Of a stretch of 64,000 bases of DNA, positions 20,593 through 29,344 are shown piece by piece (the stretch's first letter is position 1; every line of letters starts with the position of its first letter). Position numbers and translations under genes: made by a program. A model generated the notes under the pieces. That model ran no database searches. It saw only the letters and a program-made list of their open reading frames with translations, and was not told the DNA's origin. The stretch lies in NCBI RefSeq assembly GCF_014842995.1, contig NZ_JACYXL010000001.1, positions 435,183-499,182 of the forward strand, in the 5' to 3' direction. The stretch comes from Rhodanobacter sp. 7MK24. Its GTDB lineage: Bacteria > Pseudomonadota > Gammaproteobacteria > Xanthomonadales > Rhodanobacteraceae.

Positions 20593-21852
20593 TCAGCTTT
20601 CGTCGCGGCTGCGCGTGGCCGAAAGCAGGCGCTCGGGCGCGAAGTGGCAGGAGAAAGTGGAGCCGCGGCCCGGTTCGCTTTCGATGCCCAGCCTTGCCTG
20701 ATGCAGGTTCAGCACATGCTTGACGATGGACAATCCCAGCCCGGTGCCGCCGGTGCCGCGCGATCGACTCGAGGAGACGCGATAGAAGCGTTCGGTGAGG
20801 CGGGAGAGATGGCTGGCGGGAATGCCGTAGCCGGTGTCGCTGACCGAGTAGGTCGCACCTTCCGCGCTGCGCCGCCAGCGTATCGCGATGCTGCCGCCGG
20901 CGGGGGTGTAGCGCACCGCATTGCTGACCAGGTTGGAGAGCGCGCTGTGCAGGTCCTTGGGTGAGCCGAGCAGGTCGAGGTCGGTGTCGGCTTCCACCGT
21001 GACCTGGTGCCGGCCCTGGCTCAGCGCTTCGGCTTCCTTGCGCAGCGTGGCCAGCAGAGGCGCCATCGGCACGCGCTCATCCTCGACGTGGTGCTGGGTT
21101 TCCAGCCGCGACAGGGTGAGCAGGTCTTCCACGATCTGGCCCATGCGGCGGGATTGCGCGCGCATCTCGCCGAGCACCGGCGCCAGCGCGGGGGCGTCCT
21201 CGGGATCGAGCAGTTCGAGATAGCCGTGGATCACGGTGAGCGGCGTGCGCAGCTCGTGCGAGACGTTGGCCACGAAGTCGCGGCGCATCTGTTCCAGTCG
21301 CGTGACATGGCTGGTGTCGCGCGCCAGCAGCACCTGCTGGCGGCGGCCGAACGGCAGCAGGCTCACGCTGATCTGGCTGTCGGGACGGCCCGGCGCCACG
21401 GTGTCATGCAGCGGCTCGTGCTCGTCCTGGCGCAGCCAGTCCGCGAGTTCCGAGGCTTGCAGGCGCTGCTCCAGCGATGCGCCGCGGTCGTGCGGAGCGC
21501 GCAGGCCGAGCAGGTTCTCCGCCGCGTGGTTGAACCAGCGCACGCGCTGATCGGGATCGAGCAGCACCACGGCGTCGGGCAACTGGCTGGCGGTGCGGCG
21601 CAGGTCGCGCAGACTGGAGGCGAGGCGGTGGGTACGCATGACGAGGCGGTCGTGTTTCGCGGTGATGGTGGCCGGCGACATGATGTGACGCGTCGTATGA
21701 CCGTCCCGCGACAACAGCAAGACGATTTCCGCCACGGCGACAAAGGCCACTCCCGCCGCGATGCGGTCGCCCGCCAGCCAGCCGAGCAGCGCGCCCGCGC
21801 ACAGGCCGGCAGAGCAGATGACAGGCAGTTTCCAGCGATAGGGAATGGGCAT
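20593..21852 (-). CDS. phoR: Phosphate regulon sensor histidine kinase PhoR
   Basis: The 419-residue kinase has two N-terminal membrane segments (about residues 8-48), a PAS domain (about 88-180, LPDAVVLLDPDQRVRWFN), a dimerisation domain with the phospho-acceptor H199 (VSHELRTP), and a HATPase domain with LSNLVSNAVRYTPAGG, DTGYGIP and GTGGTGLGLSIVKH. It would phosphorylate PhoB when phosphate is scarce. It is separated from phoB by 237 bases that hold a family C element, an unusual interruption of a normally tight pair. Confidence 0.95.
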   Translation of the reverse strand: MPIPYRWKLPVICSAGLCAGALLGWLAGDRIAAGVAFVAVAEIVLLLSRDGHTTRHIMSPATITAKHDRLVMRTHRLASSLRDLRRTASQLPDAVVLLDPDQRVRWFNHAAENLLGLRAPHDRGASLEQRLQASELADWLRQDEHEPLHDTVAPGRPDSQISVSLLPFGRRQQVLLARDTSHVTRLEQMRRDFVANVSHELRTPLTVIHGYLELLDPEDAPALAPVLGEMRAQSRRMGQIVEDLLTLSRLETQHHVEDERVPMAPLLATLRKEAEALSQGRHQVTVEADTDLDLLGSPKDLHSALSNLVSNAVRYTPAGGSIAIRWRRSAEGATYSVSDTGYGIPASHLSRLTERFYRVSSSRSRGTGGTGLGLSIVKHVLNLHQARLGIESEPGRGSTFSCHFAPERLLSATRSRDES

Positions 21853-21918
21853 CGAAAGGCAGGGTGTCTGGCTGGCTGGATGTGGAGCTTACAGCGTGCC
21901 TACTGATGCGTTCTGCCT

Positions 21919-22065
21919 GTCATCCCGGCGCAGGCCGGGATCCAGTAGCAATATCGCTTGCTCAAGCCGCACAGTCACTGGATGACTCGCTGCGCTCGCC
22001 CCTCCGGGGCTGCCCTGCGGGCGTTCTGCGCGCTTCGCGCTTGTCCGGCCTTCGCCGGAATGACG
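21919..22065. repeat. Family C miniature inverted-repeat element (intact copy) between phoB and phoR
   Basis: The left end reads GTCATCCCGGCGCAGGCCGG. The right end, read in reverse complement, is GTCATTCCGGCGAAGGCCGG. Total length is about 147 bases. The centre contains ACTCGCTGCGCTCGCCCCTC and GCGCGCTTCGCGCTTGTCCG. A second copy of nearly the same length lies at 43498-43645. There is no coding capacity, so it is a non-autonomous element. Confidence 0.85.
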
Positions 22066-22089
22066 AGCAAAATGCAGGCGCTGGGTCGC

Positions 22090-22779
22090 TCAGACGCTTG
22101 CGGAGAAGCGATATCCGCTGCCGCGTACGGTCTGCACCATGTCTTCCAGCTTCCACGGCTCCAGCGTCTTGCGCAGGCGGCGTATGTGCACGTCCACCGT
22201 GCGCTCCTCCACGTACACGCTGCCGCCCCACACATGGTCGAGCAGCTGTGCGCGCGAGTACACGCGCTCGGCGTGAGTCATGAAGAAATGCAGCAAGCGG
22301 TATTCGGTGGGGCCGATGGTCACCGGTTCGTCGCCGGCGAACACGCGATGTGCGGGGCCGTCGATGCGCAGCTTGCCCAGTTCCACCATGCCGTCGCCGT
22401 CGTCGCCATGGGTGCGGCGCAGCACCGCCTTGATCCGCGCGAGCAGCTCGCGCGTGGAGAAGGGCTTGACCACGTAGTCGTCCACGCCGGCTTCCAGGCC
22501 GTTGACGCGGTCCATTTCCTCGCCGCGTGCGGTGAGCATGATGATGGGGATCTCGCGGCTCAGCTCTTCCTTGCGCAGGCGGCGCGCCAGTTCCAGTCCG
22601 CTCATGCCCGGCAGCATCCAGTCAAGCAGGATGAGGTCAGGCACCTGCTCGGAGATGGCGAGCTGGGCGGCACGCGCGTCGGCGGCCTGCATGGCCTCCA
22701 TGTCGGCCTTGCGCAAGGCGAAGGCAATCATCTCGCGGATCGAGGTCTCGTCTTCGACGATCAGGATGCGTTTGTGCAC
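22090..22779 (-). CDS. phoB: Phosphate regulon response regulator PhoB
   Basis: The 229-residue OmpR-type regulator has a receiver domain with the phospho-acceptor D53 (LILLDWMLPG) and conserved T/K residues (MLTARGEE, VKPFSTRELLARI). The C-terminal winged helix (TIGPTEYRLLHFFMTHAERVYSR to VRGSGYRFS) binds Pho boxes. A single CTGTCAT-like half-site, ATGTCAT on the minus strand (22838-22844), lies upstream, but a complete Pho box is not convincing. It heads the leftward phoB-phoR-ppk1-Sel1-ppx block. Confidence 0.96.
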   Translation of the reverse strand: MHKRILIVEDETSIREMIAFALRKADMEAMQAADARAAQLAISEQVPDLILLDWMLPGMSGLELARRLRKEELSREIPIIMLTARGEEMDRVNGLEAGVDDYVVKPFSTRELLARIKAVLRRTHGDDGDGMVELGKLRIDGPAHRVFAGDEPVTIGPTEYRLLHFFMTHAERVYSRAQLLDHVWGGSVYVEERTVDVHIRRLRKTLEPWKLEDMVQTVRGSGYRFSASV

Positions 22780-22862
22780 GCGGAAAGATCCGTTGGACTA
22801 TGACCGGGATATTGCAATGCAGGAATGTTACGCGGCGATGACATGCGTGTCGCTGCGCTGCG

Positions 22863-24488
22863 TCATTGCTGCGAGCTGTTACCCGTCGCGGGATTGTCCG
22901 GCGTGTCGATCCTGCGCTTGCGCAGCTCCAGCACCAGCGGGGTGAGTTCGGCGATGCGGGCCTGGATACGTGAGCGGGAGTAGTAGCTGAGATCGTTGCG
23001 CTTGAGCAGGCGCTGGAGCTGCTCCATCGCGTCGAAGGGACGGCCGGCGTAGTAGCTGGCGTCGGCCCAGGCCTCGCCGGCGCGCTCGCCGTCGCCGGCC
23101 TTGTCGCTGGCGCGGGCGTAGGCGGTGTACAGCGCGGGATCGTCGCTGTTTTCCAGCAAGGGGCGCAACAGGTCGGCGGCGGTGGATGCCTGCTGCTTGT
23201 CCCCACGGTCGGTGAGCGCGTTGGCATAGGCCAGCGCCACCGCCCGGTTGCGCGGCGACTGCCGGTTGAGCGGCTGGTACAGCGCAAGCGCGGCGTCGCG
23301 CTGACCGGCCTGCAGCCGGGCGTCGGCCAGCGCCAGGCTGAGGATCAGACTGCCGGCATGCGCTTTCAGCAACGGCTCGAGTTGCGCCGCGGCTTGCGCG
23401 CCACGGTCGCTGCGGGTGAGCGCCAGCGCGTAGCCGTAGCGGTTGACCGGAGTGTCGAAGCCGGCCTTGTTCTTGAGGTTGCCGGCGTAGTAGTCGACCA
23501 GCCGCACGGGATTGCCGCTCAACACGCGGGCGCGTTCGCGCATCAGTTCATAGGTATTGAGGCCGCCCGGGCTGGCGGTGTCCGCGCCGAGCCGGATCGG
23601 CCCGCGCACGAAGGCTATCGGCGTGGTGATCTGCTCCCACTGGCCGTCGAGCAGGTTGTCGCCGCCGGGGTGCAGTTTCTGTGCGGTGACCAGGGCGTCG
23701 GCGCGGGATTTCGCATCGGCGATACGGTCGCTGGTGACCGGGTGGTCCTGCAGGAAGGACGGTACCTGGCCGCCTGCGCCGGTGCTCATCACGTCCTCCA
23801 TGTGCTGGAAGAACGCGGCCATCGCGTTTGGGTCGAAGCCGGCATTGGCCAGCGTCTTGATGCCGGCGCGGTCGGCTTCGATTTCGTCCTTGCGGGTGAA
23901 GTTGATCTCTTTCTGCGCCAGCAGGCCCTGGCCGCCGGCCAGCACCGCGATGGGTGCATCGCCGGCGCTGCGGCCCGCGGCGCCGGCGGCGATCGCGCCC
24001 AGCACCACCAGTGCCAGCAGCGGCGCGTCCTTCTTCGAATCCTCGAATGCGCGCTGCAGATGGTTCTGCGTGATGTGGCCGATCTCGTGCGCCAGCACGC
24101 CTGCCAGTTCGTCCTCGTTGCGGGTAATGGCGATGAGGCCGGAGTTCACCGCGATGTAGCCGCCCGGCAGGGCGAAGGCATTGATTTCCTCGTCCTTCAC
24201 GATGAAGAACTGGAAGTGGTCGCGCGGCTTGGCGCAGGCGGCGACCAGCCGGAAGCCGAGATCGTTGATGTACTCGTCCAGCAGCGGGTCGTCCACCACC
24301 ATGTCCAGCGCGCGCATCTGGCGCAGCATGGAGGCACCGTAGTCCTGCGCTTCCTGCGGCGAGATCAGCGCGTCCGCCGAGCTGCCGAGGTCCGGCAGGC
24401 GCGAGTTGTCCTGCGCGCCGGCGGCGAAGGCGAGGCTGGCGAGGATCAGGACGATCGGCAGGCGCTTGACGGGGCGTCGTGGTGCCAT
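22863..24488 (-). CDS. bepA: M48 metalloprotease/chaperone with TPRs (BepA/YfgC type)
   Basis: The 541-residue periplasmic protein starts with a signal peptide (ending AFAAGAQDN). An M48 peptidase domain follows with the zinc site HEIGH at about residues 134-138 and the downstream EIEADRAGI helix carrying the third ligand. The C-terminal half consists of tetratricopeptide-like helices. This is the layout of BepA, which assists or degrades outer-membrane proteins such as LptD. The ATG at 24488 was chosen at the signal peptide; the 53 open codons upstream are translated family A repeat. It ends 83 bases from phoB and may be a separate unit. Confidence 0.92.
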   Translation of the reverse strand: MAPRRPVKRLPIVLILASLAFAAGAQDNSRLPDLGSSADALISPQEAQDYGASMLRQMRALDMVVDDPLLDEYINDLGFRLVAACAKPRDHFQFFIVKDEEINAFALPGGYIAVNSGLIAITRNEDELAGVLAHEIGHITQNHLQRAFEDSKKDAPLLALVVLGAIAAGAAGRSAGDAPIAVLAGGQGLLAQKEINFTRKDEIEADRAGIKTLANAGFDPNAMAAFFQHMEDVMSTGAGGQVPSFLQDHPVTSDRIADAKSRADALVTAQKLHPGGDNLLDGQWEQITTPIAFVRGPIRLGADTASPGGLNTYELMRERARVLSGNPVRLVDYYAGNLKNKAGFDTPVNRYGYALALTRSDRGAQAAAQLEPLLKAHAGSLILSLALADARLQAGQRDAALALYQPLNRQSPRNRAVALAYANALTDRGDKQQASTAADLLRPLLENSDDPALYTAYARASDKAGDGERAGEAWADASYYAGRPFDAMEQLQRLLKRNDLSYYSRSRIQARIAELTPLVLELRKRRIDTPDNPATGNSSQQ

Positions 24489-24519
24489 GAGGGCGGGTAT
24501 CTGCGGATAATGTGAAGGG

Positions 24520-24641
24520 TTGCGACCAAGCATGATCGCGGAGAGCAAACGCGCAGCCAGCCGTGGCCGTACTTCTGCTGCTTTTGCGATCATCCATGAT
24601 CGCGGGATCAAGCGGGCCAGCCATCCGCGGCTGCACTTTTC
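24520..24641. repeat. Family A dispersed repeats, copies 3 and 4 in tandem
   Basis: Two plus-oriented units lie at 24520-24571 (GCGACCAAGCATGATCGCGG onward) and 24582-24641 (TTTTGCGATCATCCATGATC onward, ending CGCGGCTGCACTTTTCAA). They are more diverged than copy 1 but keep both dyads. They occupy the divergent gap between bepA and grxC, where both promoters must also lie. Confidence 0.75.
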
Positions 24642-24725
24642 AACCATTCAGTTGACCGCTCATGTGGAAGCTTGTTCCAAGGGTTTTTTACCCCCACATT
24701 GTGCGCAGGCAACCGGAGTTACGTG

Positions 24726-24989
24726 ATGTCCAAGATCGAAGTCTATTCCACCGCGGTCTGCCCGTACTGCGTGGCCGCGAAGAACCTGCTCAAGTCCAAG
24801 GGCCTGGAGTGGAGCGAACTGCGCGTGGACGCCGATCCTGCGCAGCGCGATGCCATGCTGGCGCGCAGCGGCGGCCGCCGTACCGTGCCGCAGATCTTCA
24901 TCAACGACCAGTACGTGGGTGGTTACGACGATCTCGTCGCGGCCGACCGCAGCGGCAAGCTGGCCGAGCTGCTGGGAGCAAGCGCATGA
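24726..24989 (+). CDS. grxC: Glutaredoxin 3
   Basis: This 87-residue dithiol glutaredoxin has the active site CPYC (C12 and C15), the cis-proline region RRTVPQIFIN and the GGYDDL glutathione-binding loop. It reduces disulfides at the expense of glutathione in the cytosol. The ATG at 24726 has a GGAG ribosome site 6-7 bases upstream. Its stop overlaps the start of the following AhpD-like gene. Confidence 0.95.
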   Translation: MSKIEVYSTAVCPYCVAAKNLLKSKGLEWSELRVDADPAQRDAMLARSGGRRTVPQIFINDQYVGGYDDLVAADRSGKLAELLGASA

Positions 24990-25384
24990 GCGGCGGACAG
25001 GGCGAGAAGGATCGCGTCGCCGAGTTCACCGCGTTCCGCAAGCGCATGAACGAACGCATCCTGGCCGAGGACAACCAGGTGGTGCGGCGTTTCTTCGCGC
25101 TGGACACGCAGACCTACAAGCCCGGCGCGCTGGATGTGAAGACCAAGGAGCTGCTTGGCCTGGTCGCCTCGATGGTGCTGCGTTGCGACGACTGCATCAG
25201 TTACCACGTGGCGCAGTGCAAGGAGGCCGGGGTGACCCGCGAGGAATTCTTCGAGACTTTCAGCGTGGGTCTGGTAGTGGGTGGTTCCATCGTGATCCCG
25301 CACCTGCGCCGAGCCGTGGATTTCCTCGACAAGCTGGAAGAGGGCGAGGCCGCGACCGATGTGGCTTGCGCCGATCACGGCTGA
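24986..25384 (+). CDS. AhpD-like carboxymuconolactone decarboxylase-family protein
   Basis: The 132-residue protein has the alkylhydroperoxidase core motif: E55 (KELLGLVASMVL), then C67-D-D-C70 and H74 (RCDDCISYH). This motif gives AhpD-type proteins thiol peroxidase or disulfide reductase activity. The ATG lies in the grxC stop (ATGA), so it is co-translated with a glutaredoxin, which suggests that GrxC may reduce it. The C-terminus carries an extra acidic tail ending ACADHG. The physiological substrate is unknown. Confidence 0.88.
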   Translation: MSGGQGEKDRVAEFTAFRKRMNERILAEDNQVVRRFFALDTQTYKPGALDVKTKELLGLVASMVLRCDDCISYHVAQCKEAGVTREEFFETFSVGLVVGGSIVIPHLRRAVDFLDKLEEGEAATDVACADHG

Positions 25385-25687
25385 CGGCGTAGTTACTCTC
25401 CGTGCCGGGGGCGTGCTGACGGGCGGCTCTCGCTCGAAGGGCCGCCCAGTGCGCTCCGCCGGATGCTCGCCGCACGAGATTGCCATGCCACCCCGGTCCT
25501 GTCCCTGGAAAGGGAGGCAAGGCGACGTGCCATTTCCCGCAATGCTCCGTGCGAGGATTTTCAACGCTGCGAGCCGGCTCTCGCCTGTTCGCTTCCGTAT
25601 GGATCGGCGATAATTGCAGCGATACCGATCCCGCCTGCCTTTGCCGCAGCGGGATCGACGGCATTCTTCCCCACGGAGTTCCCCCTC
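25385..25687. other. Intergenic region before isocitrate dehydrogenase
   Basis: This 303-base gap holds no convincing gene. It contains a hairpin with arms GGGCGGC (25421-25427) and GCCGCCC (25441-25447) without a T-run. A promoter-like GATAAT at 25609-25614 has only a weak -35 (TGTTCG) 17 bases upstream. The leader from there to the ATG is about 65 bases. Confidence 0.5.
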
Positions 25688-26701
25688 ATGAGCAAGACCA
25701 TCGCGGTGATCCCGGGCGACGGCATCGGCCCGGAGATCATGACCGCCACGCTGCGCGTGCTCGACGCGCTGGACTGCGGCCTCGCCTACGATTTTGCCGA
25801 CGCCGGCATGGTGGCGCTGGAGAAGCACGGCGACCTGCTGCCCAAGGCCACGCTGGACAAGATCGCCGAGCACAAGGTGGCGCTGAAGGGCCCGTTGACC
25901 ACGCCGATCGGCGGCGGCTTCACCTCGATCAACGTCACCCTGCGCCGCCACTTCGACCTGTACGCCAACGTGCGTCCGGCGATCAGCTTCCCCGGCACCA
26001 AGGCGCGCTTCGAGAACATCGACATCATCACGGTGCGCGAGAACACCGAGGGCGCGTACCTGGCCGAAGGGCAGTCGCTGTCCGAGGACGGCCAGACCGC
26101 GGTCTCGATGATCCGCAACACGCGCAAGGGCAGCGAGCGCATCGTGCGCTACGCCTTCGAGCTGGCGGTGAGGAAGGGCCGCAAGAAGGTCACAGCCGTG
26201 CACAAGGCCAACATCATCAAGACCGCCTCGGGCCTGTTCCTCAACGTGGCACGCGAAGTCGCCAAGGAATACCCGCAGATCGAGTTCAACGAGATGATCG
26301 TGGACAACACCTGCATGCAACTGGTGATGAAGCCCGAGCAGTTCGACGTGATCGTCACCACCAACCTGTTCGGCGACATCCTTTCCGACCTGTGCGCGGG
26401 CCTGGTAGGCGGCCTGGGCCTGGCGCCCGGCGACAACATCGGCGAGGGCGCGGCGATCTTCGAAGCCGTGCACGGTTCCGCTCCCGACATTGCCGGCAAG
26501 GGCATTGCCAACCCCTGCGCACTGCTGCTGGCCGCGGCCGACATGCTCGACCACCTCGGCATGGTGGCCAAGGGCGACAAGCTGCGCGCCGCGATCCGCG
26601 ACACCATGACCAACGACCGCGACAGCGTGACGCCGGACCTCGGTGGCAAGGGCAGCACCGAGAGCTTCGGCGAGGCCATCGCGAAGCGCGTCAAGGGCTG
26701 A
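25688..26701 (+). CDS. NAD-type isocitrate dehydrogenase (short monomer class)
   Basis: The 337-residue protein belongs to the isocitrate/isopropylmalate dehydrogenase family. It has the N-terminal IAVIPGDGIGPEIM, the substrate segment ISFPGTKARFENIDIITVRENTEG, and the family signature NLFGDILSDLCAGLVGGLGLAPGDNIGE. Its length is far below the 416 residues of the E. coli NADP enzyme and fits the NAD-dependent class found in Xanthomonadales. It would oxidise isocitrate to 2-oxoglutarate in the TCA cycle. Isopropylmalate dehydrogenase is less likely, because no leu genes are adjacent. Confidence 0.9.
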   Translation: MSKTIAVIPGDGIGPEIMTATLRVLDALDCGLAYDFADAGMVALEKHGDLLPKATLDKIAEHKVALKGPLTTPIGGGFTSINVTLRRHFDLYANVRPAISFPGTKARFENIDIITVRENTEGAYLAEGQSLSEDGQTAVSMIRNTRKGSERIVRYAFELAVRKGRKKVTAVHKANIIKTASGLFLNVAREVAKEYPQIEFNEMIVDNTCMQLVMKPEQFDVIVTTNLFGDILSDLCAGLVGGLGLAPGDNIGEGAAIFEAVHGSAPDIAGKGIANPCALLLAAADMLDHLGMVAKGDKLRAAIRDTMTNDRDSVTPDLGGKGSTESFGEAIAKRVKG

Positions 26702-26824
26702 GCGCCGGCCCCATCGACACGCAAGGCCGCGGCGTCGTCCGCGGCCTTGTCGTTTCTGGATCATGCGGATCGGTTGCTAGCATGGACGCCCCATGCTTGC
26801 CGCCGCTCTTGTGCAGACCATCCG

Positions 26825-27973
26825 ATGGATATTGCGTTCTGGGTTTTCGTCTACATCGCTGCTGCCGTGCAGGCCGCGCTGCTGGCGCTGGCGTTGTGGC
26901 GCCGTTCCGCCAACCGCGAGGCCAATCGCCTGCTCGCCGCATGGGTGGCGCTGGCGGGCATCGATCTGGCGGTGAAGGCGGCCTACTGGCACATGTTGTC
27001 GCCGGAGTGGTTTCGCGCCTACCGCTTCGTGGCGCTGTTTCCTTTTTTGTACGGTAGCCTGTTCTTCCTTTATGTGCGGGCGCTGACCCGGGGGCTGGGC
27101 TTCCGCTGGCGCGATGTGCGGCACCTGCTCGGTTTCGTGGCGATGCTGCTGGTCACCGGCCATGTGCTGCTGGCGAGTACGGCGCGGTTGCAGGCGATGT
27201 CGGCAAGCTGGATTGCGGGCGAGCGTTCGATCGGCCACTGGTTCGACATCGCGTTGTTTCTCTACAGCCTGTCCTATGTGGTAGCGGCGCTGGTTCAGGT
27301 GCATCGCTATCGCCGGCGTCTGCGCGAGCGGCGTTCCGACGCCGATCGCTTGTCGCTGCGCTGGATCGACACGATGGCGGCATGCCAGGTCGTGATCTGG
27401 TGCATTGCCATCGTGCAGGCCTTGGTGGAGTTGCCAATACTCAATTACGGGCTGCTGTTCGGAGCCATTGCGGGCTGGATCTGCGTGGTGGGCTGGTTCA
27501 GCCTGGGACAGCCGCCGCTGGCGGTTGAACCGGAGGTCGAGCCCGTGGGCGACGAAACGGTTGCCCCGGCCACGACCAGCGAACCTGAAGATATGCGTTA
27601 CGACGTGGTGCAGGCGCGCCTTGCCTCGCTGATGGACGGTGGTGATCCCCTGTACATGGAGCCGGCGCTGACCATCGGCCAGGTGGCAAAGCGCAGCGGC
27701 TATCCCGAATACCTGGTGTCGGCAGTGATCAACCGCCGGTTCGGCGGCACGTTCTGGGACTACATCAACCGGCTGCGTGTGGAAGCGGCGCGCGCCTGCC
27801 TTGCCGACGCCGGCGACACGCGCAGCATCCTCGATATCGCCTATGCCTGCGGCTTCACCTCCAAGTCCACCTTCAATGCCGCCTTCAAGCGTCAGGTAGA
27901 CGACACGCCCAGCAGCTATCGCAAGGCCGCCAGGCCGCTCAAGGCTGCGGCTGACGGTGCAGAGCGGCGATGA
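26825..27973 (+). CDS. AraC-family regulator with a membrane-embedded N-terminal sensor
   Basis: The 382-residue protein has about six or seven hydrophobic helices in the first 230 residues (VYIAAAVQAALLALALW onward). A linker and a C-terminal AraC double helix-turn-helix follow (YLVSAVINRRFGGTFWDYINRLRVEAAR, ILDIAYACGFTSKSTFNAAFKRQVDDTPSSYRK). Such proteins sense a signal at the membrane and bind DNA from there. It converges on a serine hydrolase gene with a 35-base overlap of their 3' ends. The ATG at 26825 is preferred over an extension to 26747 because it begins the first helix. Confidence 0.85.
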   Translation: MDIAFWVFVYIAAAVQAALLALALWRRSANREANRLLAAWVALAGIDLAVKAAYWHMLSPEWFRAYRFVALFPFLYGSLFFLYVRALTRGLGFRWRDVRHLLGFVAMLLVTGHVLLASTARLQAMSASWIAGERSIGHWFDIALFLYSLSYVVAALVQVHRYRRRLRERRSDADRLSLRWIDTMAACQVVIWCIAIVQALVELPILNYGLLFGAIAGWICVVGWFSLGQPPLAVEPEVEPVGDETVAPATTSEPEDMRYDVVQARLASLMDGGDPLYMEPALTIGQVAKRSGYPEYLVSAVINRRFGGTFWDYINRLRVEAARACLADAGDTRSILDIAYACGFTSKSTFNAAFKRQVDDTPSSYRKAARPLKAAADGAERR

Positions 27974-29327
27974 TCGCGGCCACCAGGTCGCCGGTGGCGT
28001 CGCCGTAGTCCAGCGAGATGCCCATGCGCACGACCACCAGCCGCTCGGACGGCACAATCACTACGTATTGCCCGAACGCGCCGCGCGCGTAGTACATGTC
28101 CTTCGGCAACTGCGGCATGCCCCAGGGGGCGTTCCACACCGGCACCCGGGTGTCGTTCTTGAGGTTCAGCCAGAAGCCCGCGCCATAGCCGGTATCCAGC
28201 GTCTGCGAACGGCTGTAGGCCACCCAGCCCTCGGGCAGGATGCGCTTGCCGCCGGCTACGCCGTCGTCGAGATAGAGCTGGCCGAAGCGGGCGAAATCGC
28301 GTGCTGTGCCGTAGCTGTCGCTCGCCCCGATCAGGGTGCCGCGGACATCGGTCTGGATGGTGGTGTGGGCCATGCCCAGCGGCGCGAACAACTCCCGCCG
28401 TGCGAAGCGCTCAGCGTCCACCGCATTGCCACCGGCTGCGTCGGTGACCATGCGGCCGAGCAGTACGTAGCCCAGGTTGCTGTAACCCCATGTTGTACCG
28501 GGTGGGTGGGCCAGCGGCATCCGCGAGGCATAGCCGGCCATGTCGCTCTCCAGAAAGGTCATGCGCGCCATGGGGTTCAACACATTGTCGGTTTCGTCGA
28601 AGGGCAGGCCGCTGTCCATGCGCAGCAACTGGTCGACCGTGACCGCATGGTGCGGGTCCCCGGTGGACCGCCAGCCGGGGATTGGCGCGGGCTGTTCCAG
28701 GTGCAGCTTGCCTTCACGCACCAGGATGCCGATCAGCGCGCTGGTCAGCGACTTGGTCAACGAATGCGCCCAGATCGGCGTGTCCGGCCCATAGCCGGGG
28801 GCATAACGTTCGGCGATCAGCTGGCCGTCGTGCAGCACCACGATGGCCTTGGTATTGCGCGGATGCGCGGGATCGGGTTCGGCGAAGGCGCGGTCCAGCG
28901 CATGCTGGATGGTGGGGTCGTCAGCGACCACGGCATGCTCCGGATAGGGACTGGCGATGGGTTCGGGTGCGAAGCCGGCTGCCTCGGGCACCGGGCCGTC
29001 GCCATGCATCAGCACGCAACCCAGGCCGGGGCGGAACACTGCGCGTGCGCCGAAGGCACCCAGCACGCTGGCGTGCGCCTCATGTTGTGTGGGATCCACG
29101 CGCCAGTGGATTGCCCAGGCGATGCCGCGCATCTGCGGCGCGTGCTGCTCGCGGAACACGCGGTCGGGGTCGACGTGGCTGACGAACGCGGCGTCGCACA
29201 GCCCGTGGCTGACCGAACCGGTGGCGAGCAGCATCAAGGGCCGCCCTGCAGTGCCCAACCAGACGGCGCCAAGGAGTATGACGGCCAGCAGGAGGCTGAG
29301 GACGATTTTCGGGATGCGTGCAGTCAT
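27939..29327 (-). CDS. Serine hydrolase, class C beta-lactamase / penicillin-binding-like family
   Basis: The 462-residue protein has an N-terminal membrane anchor (about residues 8-26), then a beta-lactamase-type catalytic domain. The nucleophile motif SLTK is at residues 189-192 and the YSN motif at 282-284 (WGYSNLGYVLLGRM). Such proteins are often esterases or D-aminopeptidases instead of true beta-lactamases. AGGAAGAG lies 5-6 bases before the ATG at 29327. The frame is open much further upstream, but this start has the ribosome site and the anchor. The 3' end overlaps the AraC gene. Confidence 0.88.
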   Translation of the reverse strand: MTARIPKIVLSLLLAVILLGAVWLGTAGRPLMLLATGSVSHGLCDAAFVSHVDPDRVFREQHAPQMRGIAWAIHWRVDPTQHEAHASVLGAFGARAVFRPGLGCVLMHGDGPVPEAAGFAPEPIASPYPEHAVVADDPTIQHALDRAFAEPDPAHPRNTKAIVVLHDGQLIAERYAPGYGPDTPIWAHSLTKSLTSALIGILVREGKLHLEQPAPIPGWRSTGDPHHAVTVDQLLRMDSGLPFDETDNVLNPMARMTFLESDMAGYASRMPLAHPPGTTWGYSNLGYVLLGRMVTDAAGGNAVDAERFARRELFAPLGMAHTTIQTDVRGTLIGASDSYGTARDFARFGQLYLDDGVAGGKRILPEGWVAYSRSQTLDTGYGAGFWLNLKNDTRVPVWNAPWGMPQLPKDMYYARGAFGQYVVIVPSERLVVVRMGISLDYGDATGDLVAAIIAALHRQPQP

Positions 29328-29344
29328 GAGGCTCTTCCTTCGTT

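Noticed and set aside
22838-22860. Pho box upstream of phoB
   Set aside because: Only one half-site (ATGTCAT) is acceptable; the second repeat matches about 3 of 7 positions, so it was not listed as a feature.
24489-24647. N-terminal extension of the BepA-like protein
   Set aside because: The extra 53 codons are translated family A repeat, and the signal peptide starts at 24488.
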